A stretch of DNA of 64,000 bases from Variovorax paradoxus NBRC 15149 (GTDB taxonomy: Bacteria; Pseudomonadota; Gammaproteobacteria; Burkholderiales; Burkholderiaceae_C). Of the stretch, positions 53,884 to 63,060 are shown one piece after another (position 1 is the stretch's first letter; every line of letters starts with the position of its first letter). Both the position numbers and the translations under genes were made by a program. The DNA lies in NCBI RefSeq assembly GCF_001591365.1, contig NZ_BCUT01000007.1:62001-126000 (forward strand), given 5' to 3'. The notes beneath the pieces were generated by a model. It saw only the letters and a list, made by a program, of their open reading frames with translations, ran no database searches and was not told the origin of the DNA.

Positions 53884-54690
53884 ATGACCCGTACCACCAC
53901 CCGCCGCGCAGCGCTGGCAGCACTTGCATCCCTGGGATTGGGCGCCGCGCTCACCGTGTTCGCACCCTTCGCCTCGGCACAGTCCGTGGCCGACATCAAG
54001 AAGAAGGGCGAGATCACCATCGGCATGCTGGTCGACTTTCCGCCCTACGGCACCACCAACGCGCAGAACCAGCCCGACGGCTACGACGCCGACGTCGCCA
54101 GGCTGCTGGCCAAGGACTGGGGCGTCAAGGCCAACATCGTGCCGGTGACCGGCCCGAACCGCATTCCCTTCCTGCTGACCAACAAGGTCGACCTGCTGGT
54201 CGCGTCGCTGGCCATCACGCCCGAGCGCGCCAAGCAGGTGCAGTTCTCGCAGCCCTACGCGGCCGCGACCATCGTGCTGTACGGCGCGACCAAGGCGCCC
54301 ATCAAGGCGGCCGGCGACCTGAAGGGCCTGCGCGTTGGCGTGGCCCGTGCGTCCACGCAAGACGTGGCCGTGACCAAGGCCGCGCCCGAAGGCACCGAGA
54401 TCCGCCGCTTCGACGACGACGCCTCGGCCATGCAGGCGCTGATCTCGGGCCAGGTCGATGCGATCGGCTGCTCGGTGACGGTGGCGGCGCAGATCGCCAA
54501 GCGCGTGCCCGCCGGCAGCTACGAGAACAAGTTCACGCTGGTGCAGCAGTCGATGGGCATCGCGATGCGTCCGGGCCAGGAAGAGCTGACCAAGGCGGTG
54601 AACGAATTCGTCGCCAAGAACACCGCCAACGGCGAGCTCAACAAGCTCTACCAGAAGTGGCTGCAGGCCGACCTGCCCAAGATGCAATAA
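53884..54690 (+). CDS. ABC transporter periplasmic binding protein (SBP_bac_3)
   Basis: A 268-residue receptor with a signal peptide ending SASAQ-like (FAPFASAQS, about residue 33). Family-3 features: GEITIGMLVDFPPYGTTNAQ, GYDADVARLLAKD, the Asp/Arg signature VDLLVASLAITPERAKQV, and LKGLRVGVARASTQD. Amino-acid receptors use the ITPER arginine to hold a carboxylate, so a sugar acid such as 2-ketogluconate, or an amino sugar acid such as glucosaminate, is conceivable. Ligand is inference from the operon. Confidence 0.9.
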   Translation: MTRTTTRRAALAALASLGLGAALTVFAPFASAQSVADIKKKGEITIGMLVDFPPYGTTNAQNQPDGYDADVARLLAKDWGVKANIVPVTGPNRIPFLLTNKVDLLVASLAITPERAKQVQFSQPYAAATIVLYGATKAPIKAAGDLKGLRVGVARASTQDVAVTKAAPEGTEIRRFDDDASAMQALISGQVDAIGCSVTVAAQIAKRVPAGSYENKFTLVQQSMGIAMRPGQEELTKAVNEFVAKNTANGELNKLYQKWLQADLPKMQ

Positions 54691-54717
54691 GCGAAAGCGC
54701 TTGAAGGGAATCCTGGC

Positions 54718-55472
<755 letters not shown>

Positions 55473-55473
<1 letters not shown>

Positions 55474-56216
55474 TGTCCTTCCAGGTACTTGTTTCTCTGT
55501 CGTCCTTCGGTGCGGCCGAGGTGGGCAGGCATGGCCAGCTCTGGTGCGCGCAGATGGCGTTGGAGGCCGGTGCCGATTCGGTCGAGGTGCGCGGCGAGAT
55601 GCTGCGCAACGCCGACGCGGAGCTGCCTTCGCTGGCCGGCCTGGCCGCGGTGTATTCGAGCCCCGAGGGGCTCTGGGCCGAAGGCGGCTGGCTCGACAGC
55701 GCCGCGCTGGCACGCGGCATCGCGGCCGCAACCAGGCTCGGCGCCCGGCGGCTCAAGATGTCGATCGGCGACTTTCGCGCGTCTTCGCACGGCTCGCTCT
55801 GGGGCCTGAAGGTGCAGCTTGCGGAAACCCGTGTCGAACTGCTGATCGAGAACGACCAGACCGTGCGCGCCGGCACGCTGCCCGCGCTGCAGGCCTTCTT
55901 CGATGCGGCCGACCACGCCGGCGTCGAGCTCGGCATGACCTTCGACATGGGCAACTGGCACTGGCTCGGCGAGTGCCCGCTGCAGGCCGCGCAGGCGCTG
56001 GGCCGCCGCGTGCGCTACGTGCACTGCAAGGGCGCGCAGCGGCTGCCGCACAAGTGGGTGGCGGTGCCGCTGGCCGACTCCGCCGCGCCGTGGCGCGCGG
56101 TGCTGCGCGCGCTGCCTGCCGATGTGCCGCACGCCATCGAATATCCTCTGGCCGGCGACGACCTGCCGGCCGTCGTGCGCGCGCAGGTCGACTTCATCCG
56201 CGCCGCGCGAGGCTAG
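55473..56216 (+). CDS. kguE: KguE-like TIM-barrel sugar phosphate isomerase/epimerase
   Basis: A 247-residue xylose-isomerase-like TIM barrel: FQVLVSLSSFGA start, ADSVEVRGEML, RLKMSIGDF, ELLIENDQ, GMTFDMGNWHWLG and RYVHCKGAQ supply the metal-site acids and histidines. Its size and place directly before a PfkB kinase and a 2-hydroxyacid dehydrogenase match kguE of the Pseudomonas 2-ketogluconate operon. The exact reaction of KguE is unsettled there too. Confidence 0.8.
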
Positions 56217-56226
56217 GGAGACACAC

Positions 56227-57180
56227 ATGACAGAACCCACCGCTTTCGACGTTGCCCTGTTCGGCGAAGCCATGCTGCTGCTCGTGGCCGACCGGCCGGG
56301 CCCGCTGGAGGACGCGCAGGCGTTCCACAAGCGCACCGCTGGCGCCGAGACCAACGTGGCCATCGGCCTCTCGCGCCTGGGGCTCAAGGTGGGCTGGGCC
56401 AGCCGCCTGGGCACCGATTCGATGGGGCGCTACCTGATCGCGGCGATGAAGGCCGAGGGCATCGACTGCTCGCACGTCATCTGCGATCCGGCGCAGCGCA
56501 CCGGCTTCCAGTTCAAGGGCCGCGTCACCGACGGCAGCGATCCGCCGGTCGAATACCACCGCAAGGGCTCGGCCGCGAGCCAGATGGGCCCGGCCGACAT
56601 CGATGAGGCCTGGCTGCGCTCGGCGCGCCACCTGCATGCCACGGGCGTGTTCGCGGCCATCTCCGACACGAGCCTGCAGGCTGCGCTCAAGTCCATGGAC
56701 GTGATGCGCGCGGCCGGCCGCACGATCTCGTTCGACACCAACCTGCGGCCCACGCTGTGGCCGTCGACCGAGACCATGCGCCACTGGATCAACGAACTCG
56801 CCTCGCGCGCCGACTGGGTGCTGCCGGGCATCGAGGAAGGCCTGCTGCTGACCGGCCATGACAAGCCCGAAGACGTGGCGAAGTTCTACCGCCAGCGCGG
56901 CGCGAAGCTCGTGGTCGTCAAGCTCGGTGCAGCGGGCGCCTACTACGACAGCGACGTGGCGGGCACCGGGCATGTCGACGGCTTTCCGGTGAAGGAAGTG
57001 ATCGACACCGTGGGCGCGGGCGACGGCTTCGCAGCCGGCGTGGTGAGCGCATTGCTCGAAGGCAGGAGCGTGCCCGAGGCCGTGCGCCGCGGCGCCTGGA
57101 TCGGCGCGCGCGCGGTGCAGGTGCTGGGCGACACCGAAGGCCTGCCGACGCGCGCGCAACTCGAAGAAGCAGGACTCTGA
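56227..57180 (+). CDS. kguK: PfkB-family kinase, probable 2-ketogluconate kinase
   Basis: A 317-residue ribokinase-fold sugar kinase: FGEAMLLLVADRPGP, the glycine-rich GAETNVAIGLSRLGL, FDTNLRPTLW, and the PfkB signature DTVGAGDGFAAGVV with the catalytic aspartate. KguK phosphorylates 2-ketogluconate to 2-keto-6-phosphogluconate. 2-keto-3-deoxygluconate kinase (KdgK) is the main alternative on sequence alone; the neighbours favour KguK. Confidence 0.82.
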   Translation: MTEPTAFDVALFGEAMLLLVADRPGPLEDAQAFHKRTAGAETNVAIGLSRLGLKVGWASRLGTDSMGRYLIAAMKAEGIDCSHVICDPAQRTGFQFKGRVTDGSDPPVEYHRKGSAASQMGPADIDEAWLRSARHLHATGVFAAISDTSLQAALKSMDVMRAAGRTISFDTNLRPTLWPSTETMRHWINELASRADWVLPGIEEGLLLTGHDKPEDVAKFYRQRGAKLVVVKLGAAGAYYDSDVAGTGHVDGFPVKEVIDTVGAGDGFAAGVVSALLEGRSVPEAVRRGAWIGARAVQVLGDTEGLPTRAQLEEAGL

Positions 57181-57182
57181 CC

Positions 57183-58169
57183 ATGACGACGACAAAAAAG
57201 AACGTGCTGGTCTTCCGGCCCCTGCCTGAAGACCAGCTGGCACGCCTGCAGGCTGCGCACCATGTGACCGTGGCCGATCCGCGCAAGGAGCCCGAGGCCT
57301 TTGCCGCCGCGCTGCCCGGCGCACATGGACTGATCGGCGCGAGCCACACGGTCGATGCGGCGCTGCTCGACGCGGCGCCGCAGCTCCAGGTGATTTCGAG
57401 CATATCGGTCGGCGTCGACAACTACCCGTTGGCGGAACTGCACAAGCGCGGCATCGTGCTGTGCCACACGCCCGACGTGCTGACCGAGACCGTGGCCGAC
57501 ACGGTGTTCGCGATTTTGATGGCCACGCAGCGCCGCGTCGTCGAGCTCTCGAACCTCGTGCGCGAAGGCCGCTGGACCAAGAACATCGGCGAAGAACTTT
57601 TCGGCACCGACGTGCACGGCAAGACGCTCGGCATCCTCGGCTTTGGCCGCATCGGCCAGGCCGTGGCTCGGCGCGCCGCGCTGGGCTTTGGCATGCCGGT
57701 GCTCTACCACGCGCGCCGCCCGGTCGACCTGGCCGCGCAGGCGCCCGAGCTGCAGGGCCGCGCCACGCACACGCCGCTCGACGATCTGCTCGCGCGTTCG
57801 GACATCGTGCTGGCGATGCTGCCGCTGACCGACGCCACGCGCGGCATGATCGACGCCGCCTTCTTCGCGCGCATGAAGCCCGGTGCGGCCTTCATCAACG
57901 GCGGCCGCGGCGCCACGGTCAACGAAGAAGCGCTGCTGCACGCGCTCGACCACGGCACGCTGCGCGCGGCCGGGCTCGACGTGTTCGCGAAGGAGCCGCT
58001 GCCCGCCGATTCGCCATTGCGCACCCATCCGCGCGTGACGCCGCTGCCGCACATCGGATCGGCCACGCACGAAACGCGGCACGCCATGGCGGAGCTTGCG
58101 ACGACCAACCTGCTGCAGGTGCTGGCGGGCGAGAAGCCGACGGCGCCATACGACACGGCGGCGGCGTGA
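57183..58169 (+). CDS. kguD: D-2-hydroxyacid dehydrogenase, probable 2-keto-6-phosphogluconate reductase
   Basis: A 328-residue GhrB-like enzyme. The NAD(P) motif LGILGFGRIGQAVARRA and the catalytic R, E and H are visible (NGGRGATVNEEAL; LDVFAKEPLP; LPHIGSATHETR). KguD reduces 2-keto-6-phosphogluconate to 6-phosphogluconate, which feeds the Entner-Doudoroff pathway. It starts 2 nt after kguK. Glyoxylate/2-ketogluconate reductase without phosphate specificity is an alternative. Confidence 0.83.
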   Translation: MTTTKKNVLVFRPLPEDQLARLQAAHHVTVADPRKEPEAFAAALPGAHGLIGASHTVDAALLDAAPQLQVISSISVGVDNYPLAELHKRGIVLCHTPDVLTETVADTVFAILMATQRRVVELSNLVREGRWTKNIGEELFGTDVHGKTLGILGFGRIGQAVARRAALGFGMPVLYHARRPVDLAAQAPELQGRATHTPLDDLLARSDIVLAMLPLTDATRGMIDAAFFARMKPGAAFINGGRGATVNEEALLHALDHGTLRAAGLDVFAKEPLPADSPLRTHPRVTPLPHIGSATHETRHAMAELATTNLLQVLAGEKPTAPYDTAAA

Positions 58170-58185
58170 TCTCCCCGAGGATTTT

Positions 58186-58286
58186 CTCCCTCCCCTTCCG
58201 GGGGAGGGCCGGGGTGGGGGCCCGCGGCGCATCCATCGAGCGCCCTGCCTGCCCCCATCCCAACCTTCCCCCGGAAGGGGAAGGAG
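58186..58286. repeat. Imperfect long inverted repeat between kguD and ptxS
   Basis: Two 36-bp arms (58186-58221 and 58251-58286) match as inverted copies at 31 of 36 positions. Each arm contains CCCCTTCCGGGGGA. It resembles dispersed intergenic repeats of CTCCCC...GGGGAG type found in many proteobacteria. It lies inside the putative operon and its right arm reaches the ptxS Shine-Dalgarno. Confidence 0.8.
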
Positions 58287-58293
58287 CCAATCC

Positions 58294-59322
58294 ATGAACC
58301 CCAGCGGCCGCGCCACCATCGCCGACGTCGCCGAGGCGGCCGGTGTTTCCAAGGCCACGGTCTCGCGCTTTCTCAACCACCGCGAGCGCCTGCTGAGCCG
58401 CGACATCGCGGCGCGCGTGGAAGCGGCCATCGCCAAGCTGGCCTACACGCCGAGCCCGATGGCGCAGGCGCTGAGCCATGGGCGCTCGCGCCTCATCGGC
58501 CTGATCGTGGCCGACATCACCAACCCCTATTCGGTGGCCGTGCTGCGCGGTGCCGAGAAGGCCTGCCAGGATGCCGGCTACCTGGTGATGCTGTTCAACC
58601 TGGGCAACGAGAGCGAACGCGAGCGCGAGGCCATCGATGCGCTCGCGGGCTACCAGGTCGACGGCTTCATCCTCAACACCCTGGGCCGCGGCAGCAACGT
58701 GGTCGACGCGGTCACGCTGCACGGCAAGCCCGCGGTGCTGGTGGACCGCCGCCACACCGGCATGCACACCGACTTCGTCGCGCTCGACAACCATTCGGCC
58801 ATGCGCGACACCTGCGGCCACCTGGTCGAGGGCGGCTACCGCGAACTGCTCTACGTGACGGAGCCGCAGAAGGGCGTGAGCTCGCGGCGCGAGCGCACGG
58901 CCGCCTTCGGTGCCTGCGTGGCCGCGCACGAGCCGCGCGTGGCGGGCGAGGTGTTCGAAAGCGTGGAGGGCGACGGCGCTGCGCTCGACGAGGCATTGCG
59001 CGCGCTGCGCCAGCGCGCCAAACGGGGGCGCCGCGCGGCCGTGGTCGCGGGCAATGCGGTGGTCACGCTGCGCATCGCGCAGTCGATGGCGCGGCTGGGC
59101 TGGCAGTTCGGGCAGGACCTGGGCTTCGTCGGCTTCGACGATCCCGAATGGGCCTCGCTGATCGGCCCCGGCCTGAGCACCGTGGCGCAGCCGACCGACG
59201 CCATCGGCCGCACGGCCGCCACCTGCCTGATCGAGCGGCTGCGCGGGCTCGATGCCGCACCGCGCCAGCTGCTGCTGCCGGGGCAGCTGGTGGTGCGGGG
59301 CTCGTCGCAGGCACAGCCGTAG
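58294..59322 (+). CDS. ptxS: LacI-family regulator, PtxS-like
   Basis: A 342-residue repressor. The N-terminal helix-turn-helix and hinge read TIADVAEAAGVSKATVSRFLN and SPMAQALSHGRSRLIGLIVADI. The periplasmic-binding-protein-like ligand domain follows. As the last gene of the kgu-type cluster with a perfect PtxS operator at its head, it is most likely the 2-ketogluconate-responsive repressor. Its own promoter is unclear; the AAGGGGAAGGAG repeat arm serves as Shine-Dalgarno. Confidence 0.87.
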   Translation: MNPSGRATIADVAEAAGVSKATVSRFLNHRERLLSRDIAARVEAAIAKLAYTPSPMAQALSHGRSRLIGLIVADITNPYSVAVLRGAEKACQDAGYLVMLFNLGNESEREREAIDALAGYQVDGFILNTLGRGSNVVDAVTLHGKPAVLVDRRHTGMHTDFVALDNHSAMRDTCGHLVEGGYRELLYVTEPQKGVSSRRERTAAFGACVAAHEPRVAGEVFESVEGDGAALDEALRALRQRAKRGRRAAVVAGNAVVTLRIAQSMARLGWQFGQDLGFVGFDDPEWASLIGPGLSTVAQPTDAIGRTAATCLIERLRGLDAAPRQLLLPGQLVVRGSSQAQP

Positions 59323-59372
59323 CGCCGCGAGGCGGCATGGCATCATCGTGCGCTGTTTCCCACCGCCCACAC

Positions 59373-60209
59373 ATGTCCGCCGATTCCTTCGTCCGCCGCG
59401 TTCGCAGCCAGCTCGACCAGTTGCCCGCAACCGAACGCCAGCTTGCCGATTTCGTCCTGGAGTTTCCCGGCGAACTGGCCAGCTATGCGGGCAATGAACT
59501 CGCGGAACTCGCGGGCGTGTCGCCTTCCACGGTGAGCCGCTTCATCCGGCGCATCGGCTACGAGAACTATGAAGAGGCGCGGCGCCACGTGCGGGAAGAA
59601 AAGCAGACCGGCTCCCCGCTGTTCCAGAACGCCACCGAAGCCTCCAAGCGCGGCCATCTCGTGGCCACGCACTTCCAGCAGTCGCAGGCCAACCTCGCGA
59701 ACACCTTCGAGCGCCTGGACGACCGGCAGATGGCCGAGATCGTGAAGGCGATCATCGGCGCGGGGCAGGTGCTGATCTTCGGCACGCGCAGCAGCCATGC
59801 GTTCGCGCTGTACCTGCGCTGGCAGATCATCCAGGTGGTGCCGCGCGTCACGGCCATCCCGGGACCGGGCGAAACGCTGGCCGAGCACCTGGCGGGGCTG
59901 GGCGAGCGCGACTGCGTGATCGTGTTCGGCCTGCGCCGGCAGACCCGCCAGCTCGACACCCTGCTGGCGGCCGCGCACCGCGCCGGCGCAAAGATCGTCT
60001 ACATCAGCGACCGCGCCTCGCCTGATTTCGCGGATGCCACCTGGTCGCTGCAATGCGACTGCCGCGGCCCGGGGCTGCTGGACAACCACGCGGCCGTGAT
60101 GGGCGTGTGCGACCTGATCGCCACGATGGTGGTCGAGGCCGCCGGTTCGGCCGGCCGCAAGCGGCTGGCGGCGATCGAGCTGGGGCACGAGGAAAACGGC
60201 GAGCTCTGA
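59373..60209 (+). CDS. RpiR-family regulator with SIS domain
   Basis: A 278-residue regulator: N-terminal HTH_6 (ELAELAGVSPSTVSRFIRRIGYENYEE in pieces, about residues 42-68) and a SIS sugar-phosphate-binding domain (GTRSSHAFALYLRW; VFGLRRQTRQLDTLLAAA; IVYISDR). It probably controls the adjacent MFS-racemase genes through the TGAAAT repeats in the next gap. It follows ptxS by 50 nt but belongs to a different set by function. Confidence 0.9.
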   Translation: MSADSFVRRVRSQLDQLPATERQLADFVLEFPGELASYAGNELAELAGVSPSTVSRFIRRIGYENYEEARRHVREEKQTGSPLFQNATEASKRGHLVATHFQQSQANLANTFERLDDRQMAEIVKAIIGAGQVLIFGTRSSHAFALYLRWQIIQVVPRVTAIPGPGETLAEHLAGLGERDCVIVFGLRRQTRQLDTLLAAAHRAGAKIVYISDRASPDFADATWSLQCDCRGPGLLDNHAAVMGVCDLIATMVVEAAGSAGRKRLAAIELGHEENGEL

Positions 60210-60281
60210 GGGGCTGAGCTGGCACCCGGCTGTCGAAGCCGAAAAAAACGGGCACGAAGCTTGCGCAGGCTTGTGACTGGA

Positions 60282-60318
60282 TGAAATTTGGATTTCAATT
60301 GCACCAAGTAGGTGAAAT
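60282..60318. promoter_or_regulatory. Candidate RpiR operator: TGAAAT-N4-ATTTCA plus third half-site
   Basis: A perfect inverted repeat TGAAATTTGGATTTCA (60282-60297) is followed 15 bp on by another TGAAAT (60313-60318). The two TGAAAT sites start 31 bp apart, about three helical turns. Located in the 208-bp gap before the MFS gene, right after the rpiR gene. Confidence 0.55.
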
Positions 60319-60417
60319 CCATATGCCATTCAGGTGCGTTGCCGCCTACCATGCGTTCCGCGACACCGGGCTGCGACGCGCAAACGAGCACTTCAATCCT
60401 TTCTCAAGGGGTTTTCC

Positions 60418-61872
60418 ATGGCTGGACCTGCACTCTCCTCCGGGCCCGACTCGCCCCGAGTCGCCGAGCTCGATCGCGCGCTCGACACCATCGGCGTCAC
60501 GCGTTCGCACCACACGATCATCTTCCTGATCCTCATCGGCTGCCTGTTCGATGCCTTCGAGCAGAACGCGGTGGGCATCGTCGGCCCCATGCTGCGCGAG
60601 CAGTGGGGGCTGAGTGCATCAGACATCGGTTTCCTGAACACCGTCACCTTCGCCTGCGCAGCCACCGGGCGCATCGTCTCGGGCTTCATTGCCGACCGCT
60701 ACGGGCGCCGCGTGATGCTGTCGATCGACCTGCTGCTGTTCACGCTCGGTGCGGGCATCTGCGCGATGGCACCGAACTTCACGGTGATGGCGCTGGGCCG
60801 CGCGGTGGTGGGCTTCGGGCTGGGCGGCGAGATCGCCATTGCCGTGACCATGCTGGCCGAGTTCTGCTCGACCAAGTTCCGCGGCACGGCCGTGGGGCTG
60901 GTGAACGTGGGCGCCGGCGGGCTCGGCAACTTTCTTGCGCCGGCTTTTGGCCTGCTGGTGTTCTGGATGTTCCCGGGCGACAACGCCTGGCGCTGGCTGT
61001 TCGCCTGCCTCATGGTGCCGGCTCTGCTTGGCGCGTTCTATCGCCGCTTCATCCCCGAGACGCCGCGCTTCCTGCTGTCGCAGGGCCGCGTCAGGGAGAC
61101 GAACGCGGTGCTCTCGCGGCTGGCCTCGGGGCGGCTGTCGGGCAAGCTGGCGGCCGAGCGTGAATACATCACCGACGACCGCACGGGCGCGCAGGCCGCA
61201 CGGCCGAAGGTGCGCGTGACCGAAATATTCCGCGGCGCGCTGGCGCGGCGCACCGCTGCGCTGTGCATCACGATATGGATGACCTACGGCGCGCAGATAT
61301 CGGTGCTCACGCTGATGCCGACCATCCTCGTGACGCTGGGCTACAGCATGTCCAAGAGCCTGATGTTCACGATGGTGATGCAGGGCGGCAGCCTGCTGGG
61401 CGCCATTGCGGCCTCGCTGCTGGGCTTTCACTTTCCGCGCAAGCGGGTGCTGACGGCCGGCGCCGTGTGCGCCTGCCTCGCGGCGCTGGCCATCGGCTTC
61501 GTGGCGAAGAGCATCGCCGTGATCCTGGTCGCGGGCGCGGTGTTCCAGTTCTTCGTGCTGCTGCTCAACACCACCATCTGGATCTTCGCCCCCGAGCTGT
61601 ATCCGACGCGCGTGCGCGCCTTCGGCACCGCTTTCATCCTGGCCACGGGCACCGCCGCGGGCGCGCTGATGCCGCTGGTGGCGGGCCGGCTGTTCGACGC
61701 CTTCGGGCTGGTGGGCGTGTTCGGCCTGGCCGCCGCGATGTACGCGGTGTTCGTTGCCAGCGTGCAGTGCGTGCCCGAGACCTATGGCCAGTCGCCCGAT
61801 GCGCTGCCGCTGGCCGGCGAGGCCGAGCCTGGCGACGGGACGCCGGCAGCGTCGCTGGCGCGTTCGAACTGA
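60418..61872 (+). CDS. MFS transporter, metabolite:H+ symporter type
   Basis: A 484-residue twelve-helix carrier with RSHHTIIFLILIGCLFDAFEQNAVG at the start, the motif IADRYGRRVML (about 104-114) and PESPRFLL-like PETPRFLLSQGR after helix 6. It resembles the sugar/aromatic-acid transporter branch. The ATG at 60418 follows TCAAGGGG; an upstream in-frame ATG would cover the operator region. The next gene, 44 nt on, is the racemase-like protein. Substrate unknown. Confidence 0.88.
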   Translation: MAGPALSSGPDSPRVAELDRALDTIGVTRSHHTIIFLILIGCLFDAFEQNAVGIVGPMLREQWGLSASDIGFLNTVTFACAATGRIVSGFIADRYGRRVMLSIDLLLFTLGAGICAMAPNFTVMALGRAVVGFGLGGEIAIAVTMLAEFCSTKFRGTAVGLVNVGAGGLGNFLAPAFGLLVFWMFPGDNAWRWLFACLMVPALLGAFYRRFIPETPRFLLSQGRVRETNAVLSRLASGRLSGKLAAEREYITDDRTGAQAARPKVRVTEIFRGALARRTAALCITIWMTYGAQISVLTLMPTILVTLGYSMSKSLMFTMVMQGGSLLGAIAASLLGFHFPRKRVLTAGAVCACLAALAIGFVAKSIAVILVAGAVFQFFVLLLNTTIWIFAPELYPTRVRAFGTAFILATGTAAGALMPLVAGRLFDAFGLVGVFGLAAAMYAVFVASVQCVPETYGQSPDALPLAGEAEPGDGTPAASLARSN

Positions 61873-61916
61873 GCCGCGCAACAACCGATCTCCCAAAGAA
61901 GAAAGCGTCCTTCCGC

Positions 61917-62576
61917 ATGCCAGACATCCTGCTCATCAACCCCAACGCGTCCGTCGCGACCACCGACATGATGGTCGGGATCGCATCGGCCGAAGCCCCC
62001 GCAGGCTGCCGCGTGACGGGCCGCACGGCGACCCAGGGCCCGCCGATGATCGTCAACGAACGCGAGCTGGACGCAGCCGCGGCCGAGGTGCTCAAGGTGT
62101 GGCGCACGGCGGCGGGCGAGCGCTGGGACGGCGTGATCGTCAGCGCCTTCGGCGATCCTGGCGTGGAACTGGTGCGGCGCGACGCGTGCGTGCCCGTGGT
62201 CGGCATCGCCGAGGCGTCGATGCTCGCGGCGGGCGAGGGCGGCCGGCGCTTCGGCATCGCCACCATCACGCCCGATCTCGCGGCGCCCATCGAGGCGCGC
62301 GCCGCCGCGCTCGGGCTGCGCGCGCAGTTCAGCGGCATCCGCCTCACGCAGGGCGATCCGCGCGCGCTCGTGGCCGATGCGCGCGCGCTAGAAGAGGCGT
62401 TGGCGCAGGCCGTTCAGCGCTGCATTGCCGACGATGGTGCCGAGGCCGTGATCATCGGCGGCGGCCCGCTCGGGCAGGCGGCGCTCGCGCTGACGCCGCG
62501 GTTCAAGGTGCCGGTGATCGCGCCGATCGGCGCCGCGATGCGGCTGCTTTGTTCGAAGCTCGCGGTCACGCCCTGA
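61917..62576 (+). CDS. Asp/Glu/hydantoin racemase-fold protein without catalytic cysteines
   Basis: A 219-residue protein of the family containing aspartate, hydantoin and allantoin racemases: ILLINPNASVATTDMM start, GPPMIVNERELDAAA, PVVGIAEAS and a GFGIAT-like RRFGIATIT. The usual active-site cysteines are replaced: VSAFGDPG where racemases have A-C-F/W-G-D-P, and IIGGGPLGQ where they have GCAG. So it is unlikely to racemise by the two-cysteine mechanism. Probably co-transcribed with the MFS gene. Confidence 0.82.
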   Translation: MPDILLINPNASVATTDMMVGIASAEAPAGCRVTGRTATQGPPMIVNERELDAAAAEVLKVWRTAAGERWDGVIVSAFGDPGVELVRRDACVPVVGIAEASMLAAGEGGRRFGIATITPDLAAPIEARAAALGLRAQFSGIRLTQGDPRALVADARALEEALAQAVQRCIADDGAEAVIIGGGPLGQAALALTPRFKVPVIAPIGAAMRLLCSKLAVTP

Positions 62577-62601
62577 GGCGGTGCGAGGCAACGAAAGAAG
62601 A

Positions 62602-63060
62602 TCAGCCGACTTCTGCGATCAGCTCGATCTCGACGCAGGCGCCCATCGGCACCTGCGCCACGCCGAACGCGCTGCGCGCATGCGCGCCCTTCTCGGGGCC
62701 GAACACTTCGGCGAAGAATTCGCTCGCGCCATTGGTCACGAGGTGCTGTTCGGTGAACGTGCCCACGGAGTTGACCAGGCTCATGACCTTGACGATGCGC
62801 GTGACCTTGTTCAGGTCGCCCACGGCCGCATGCAGCGTGCCGAGCAGGTCGATGGCAATGGCGCGCGCGGCCTGCTTGCCTTCTTCGGTGCCGATGTTCG
62901 CGCCGAGCTGGCCGGCCCAGACCTTGCCGTCTTTTTTGGCGATGTGGCCCGAGAGAAAAACGAGGTTGCCGGTGCGCACGAAGGGCACGTAGGCCGCGGC
63001 GGGGGCAGCGACGGGGGGCAGGGTGATGCCGAGGCTGGAAAGCTTGTCGTAAACGCTCAT
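62602..63060 (-). CDS. RidA family (YjgF/YER057c/UK114) protein
   Basis: A 152-residue trimeric-type protein: VRTGNLVFLSGHIAKKDGKV start and the HARSAFGVAQVPMGACVEIELIAEV end with the arginine that in RidA binds the imine/enamine carboxylate. Such proteins hydrolyse reactive 2-aminoacrylate-like intermediates. It belongs to the longer atypical subgroup. Its start overlaps the transglutaminase gene stop (ATGA). Convergent with the racemase-like gene. Confidence 0.9.
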   Translation of the reverse strand: MSVYDKLSSLGITLPPVAAPAAAYVPFVRTGNLVFLSGHIAKKDGKVWAGQLGANIGTEEGKQAARAIAIDLLGTLHAAVGDLNKVTRIVKVMSLVNSVGTFTEQHLVTNGASEFFAEVFGPEKGAHARSAFGVAQVPMGACVEIELIAEVG

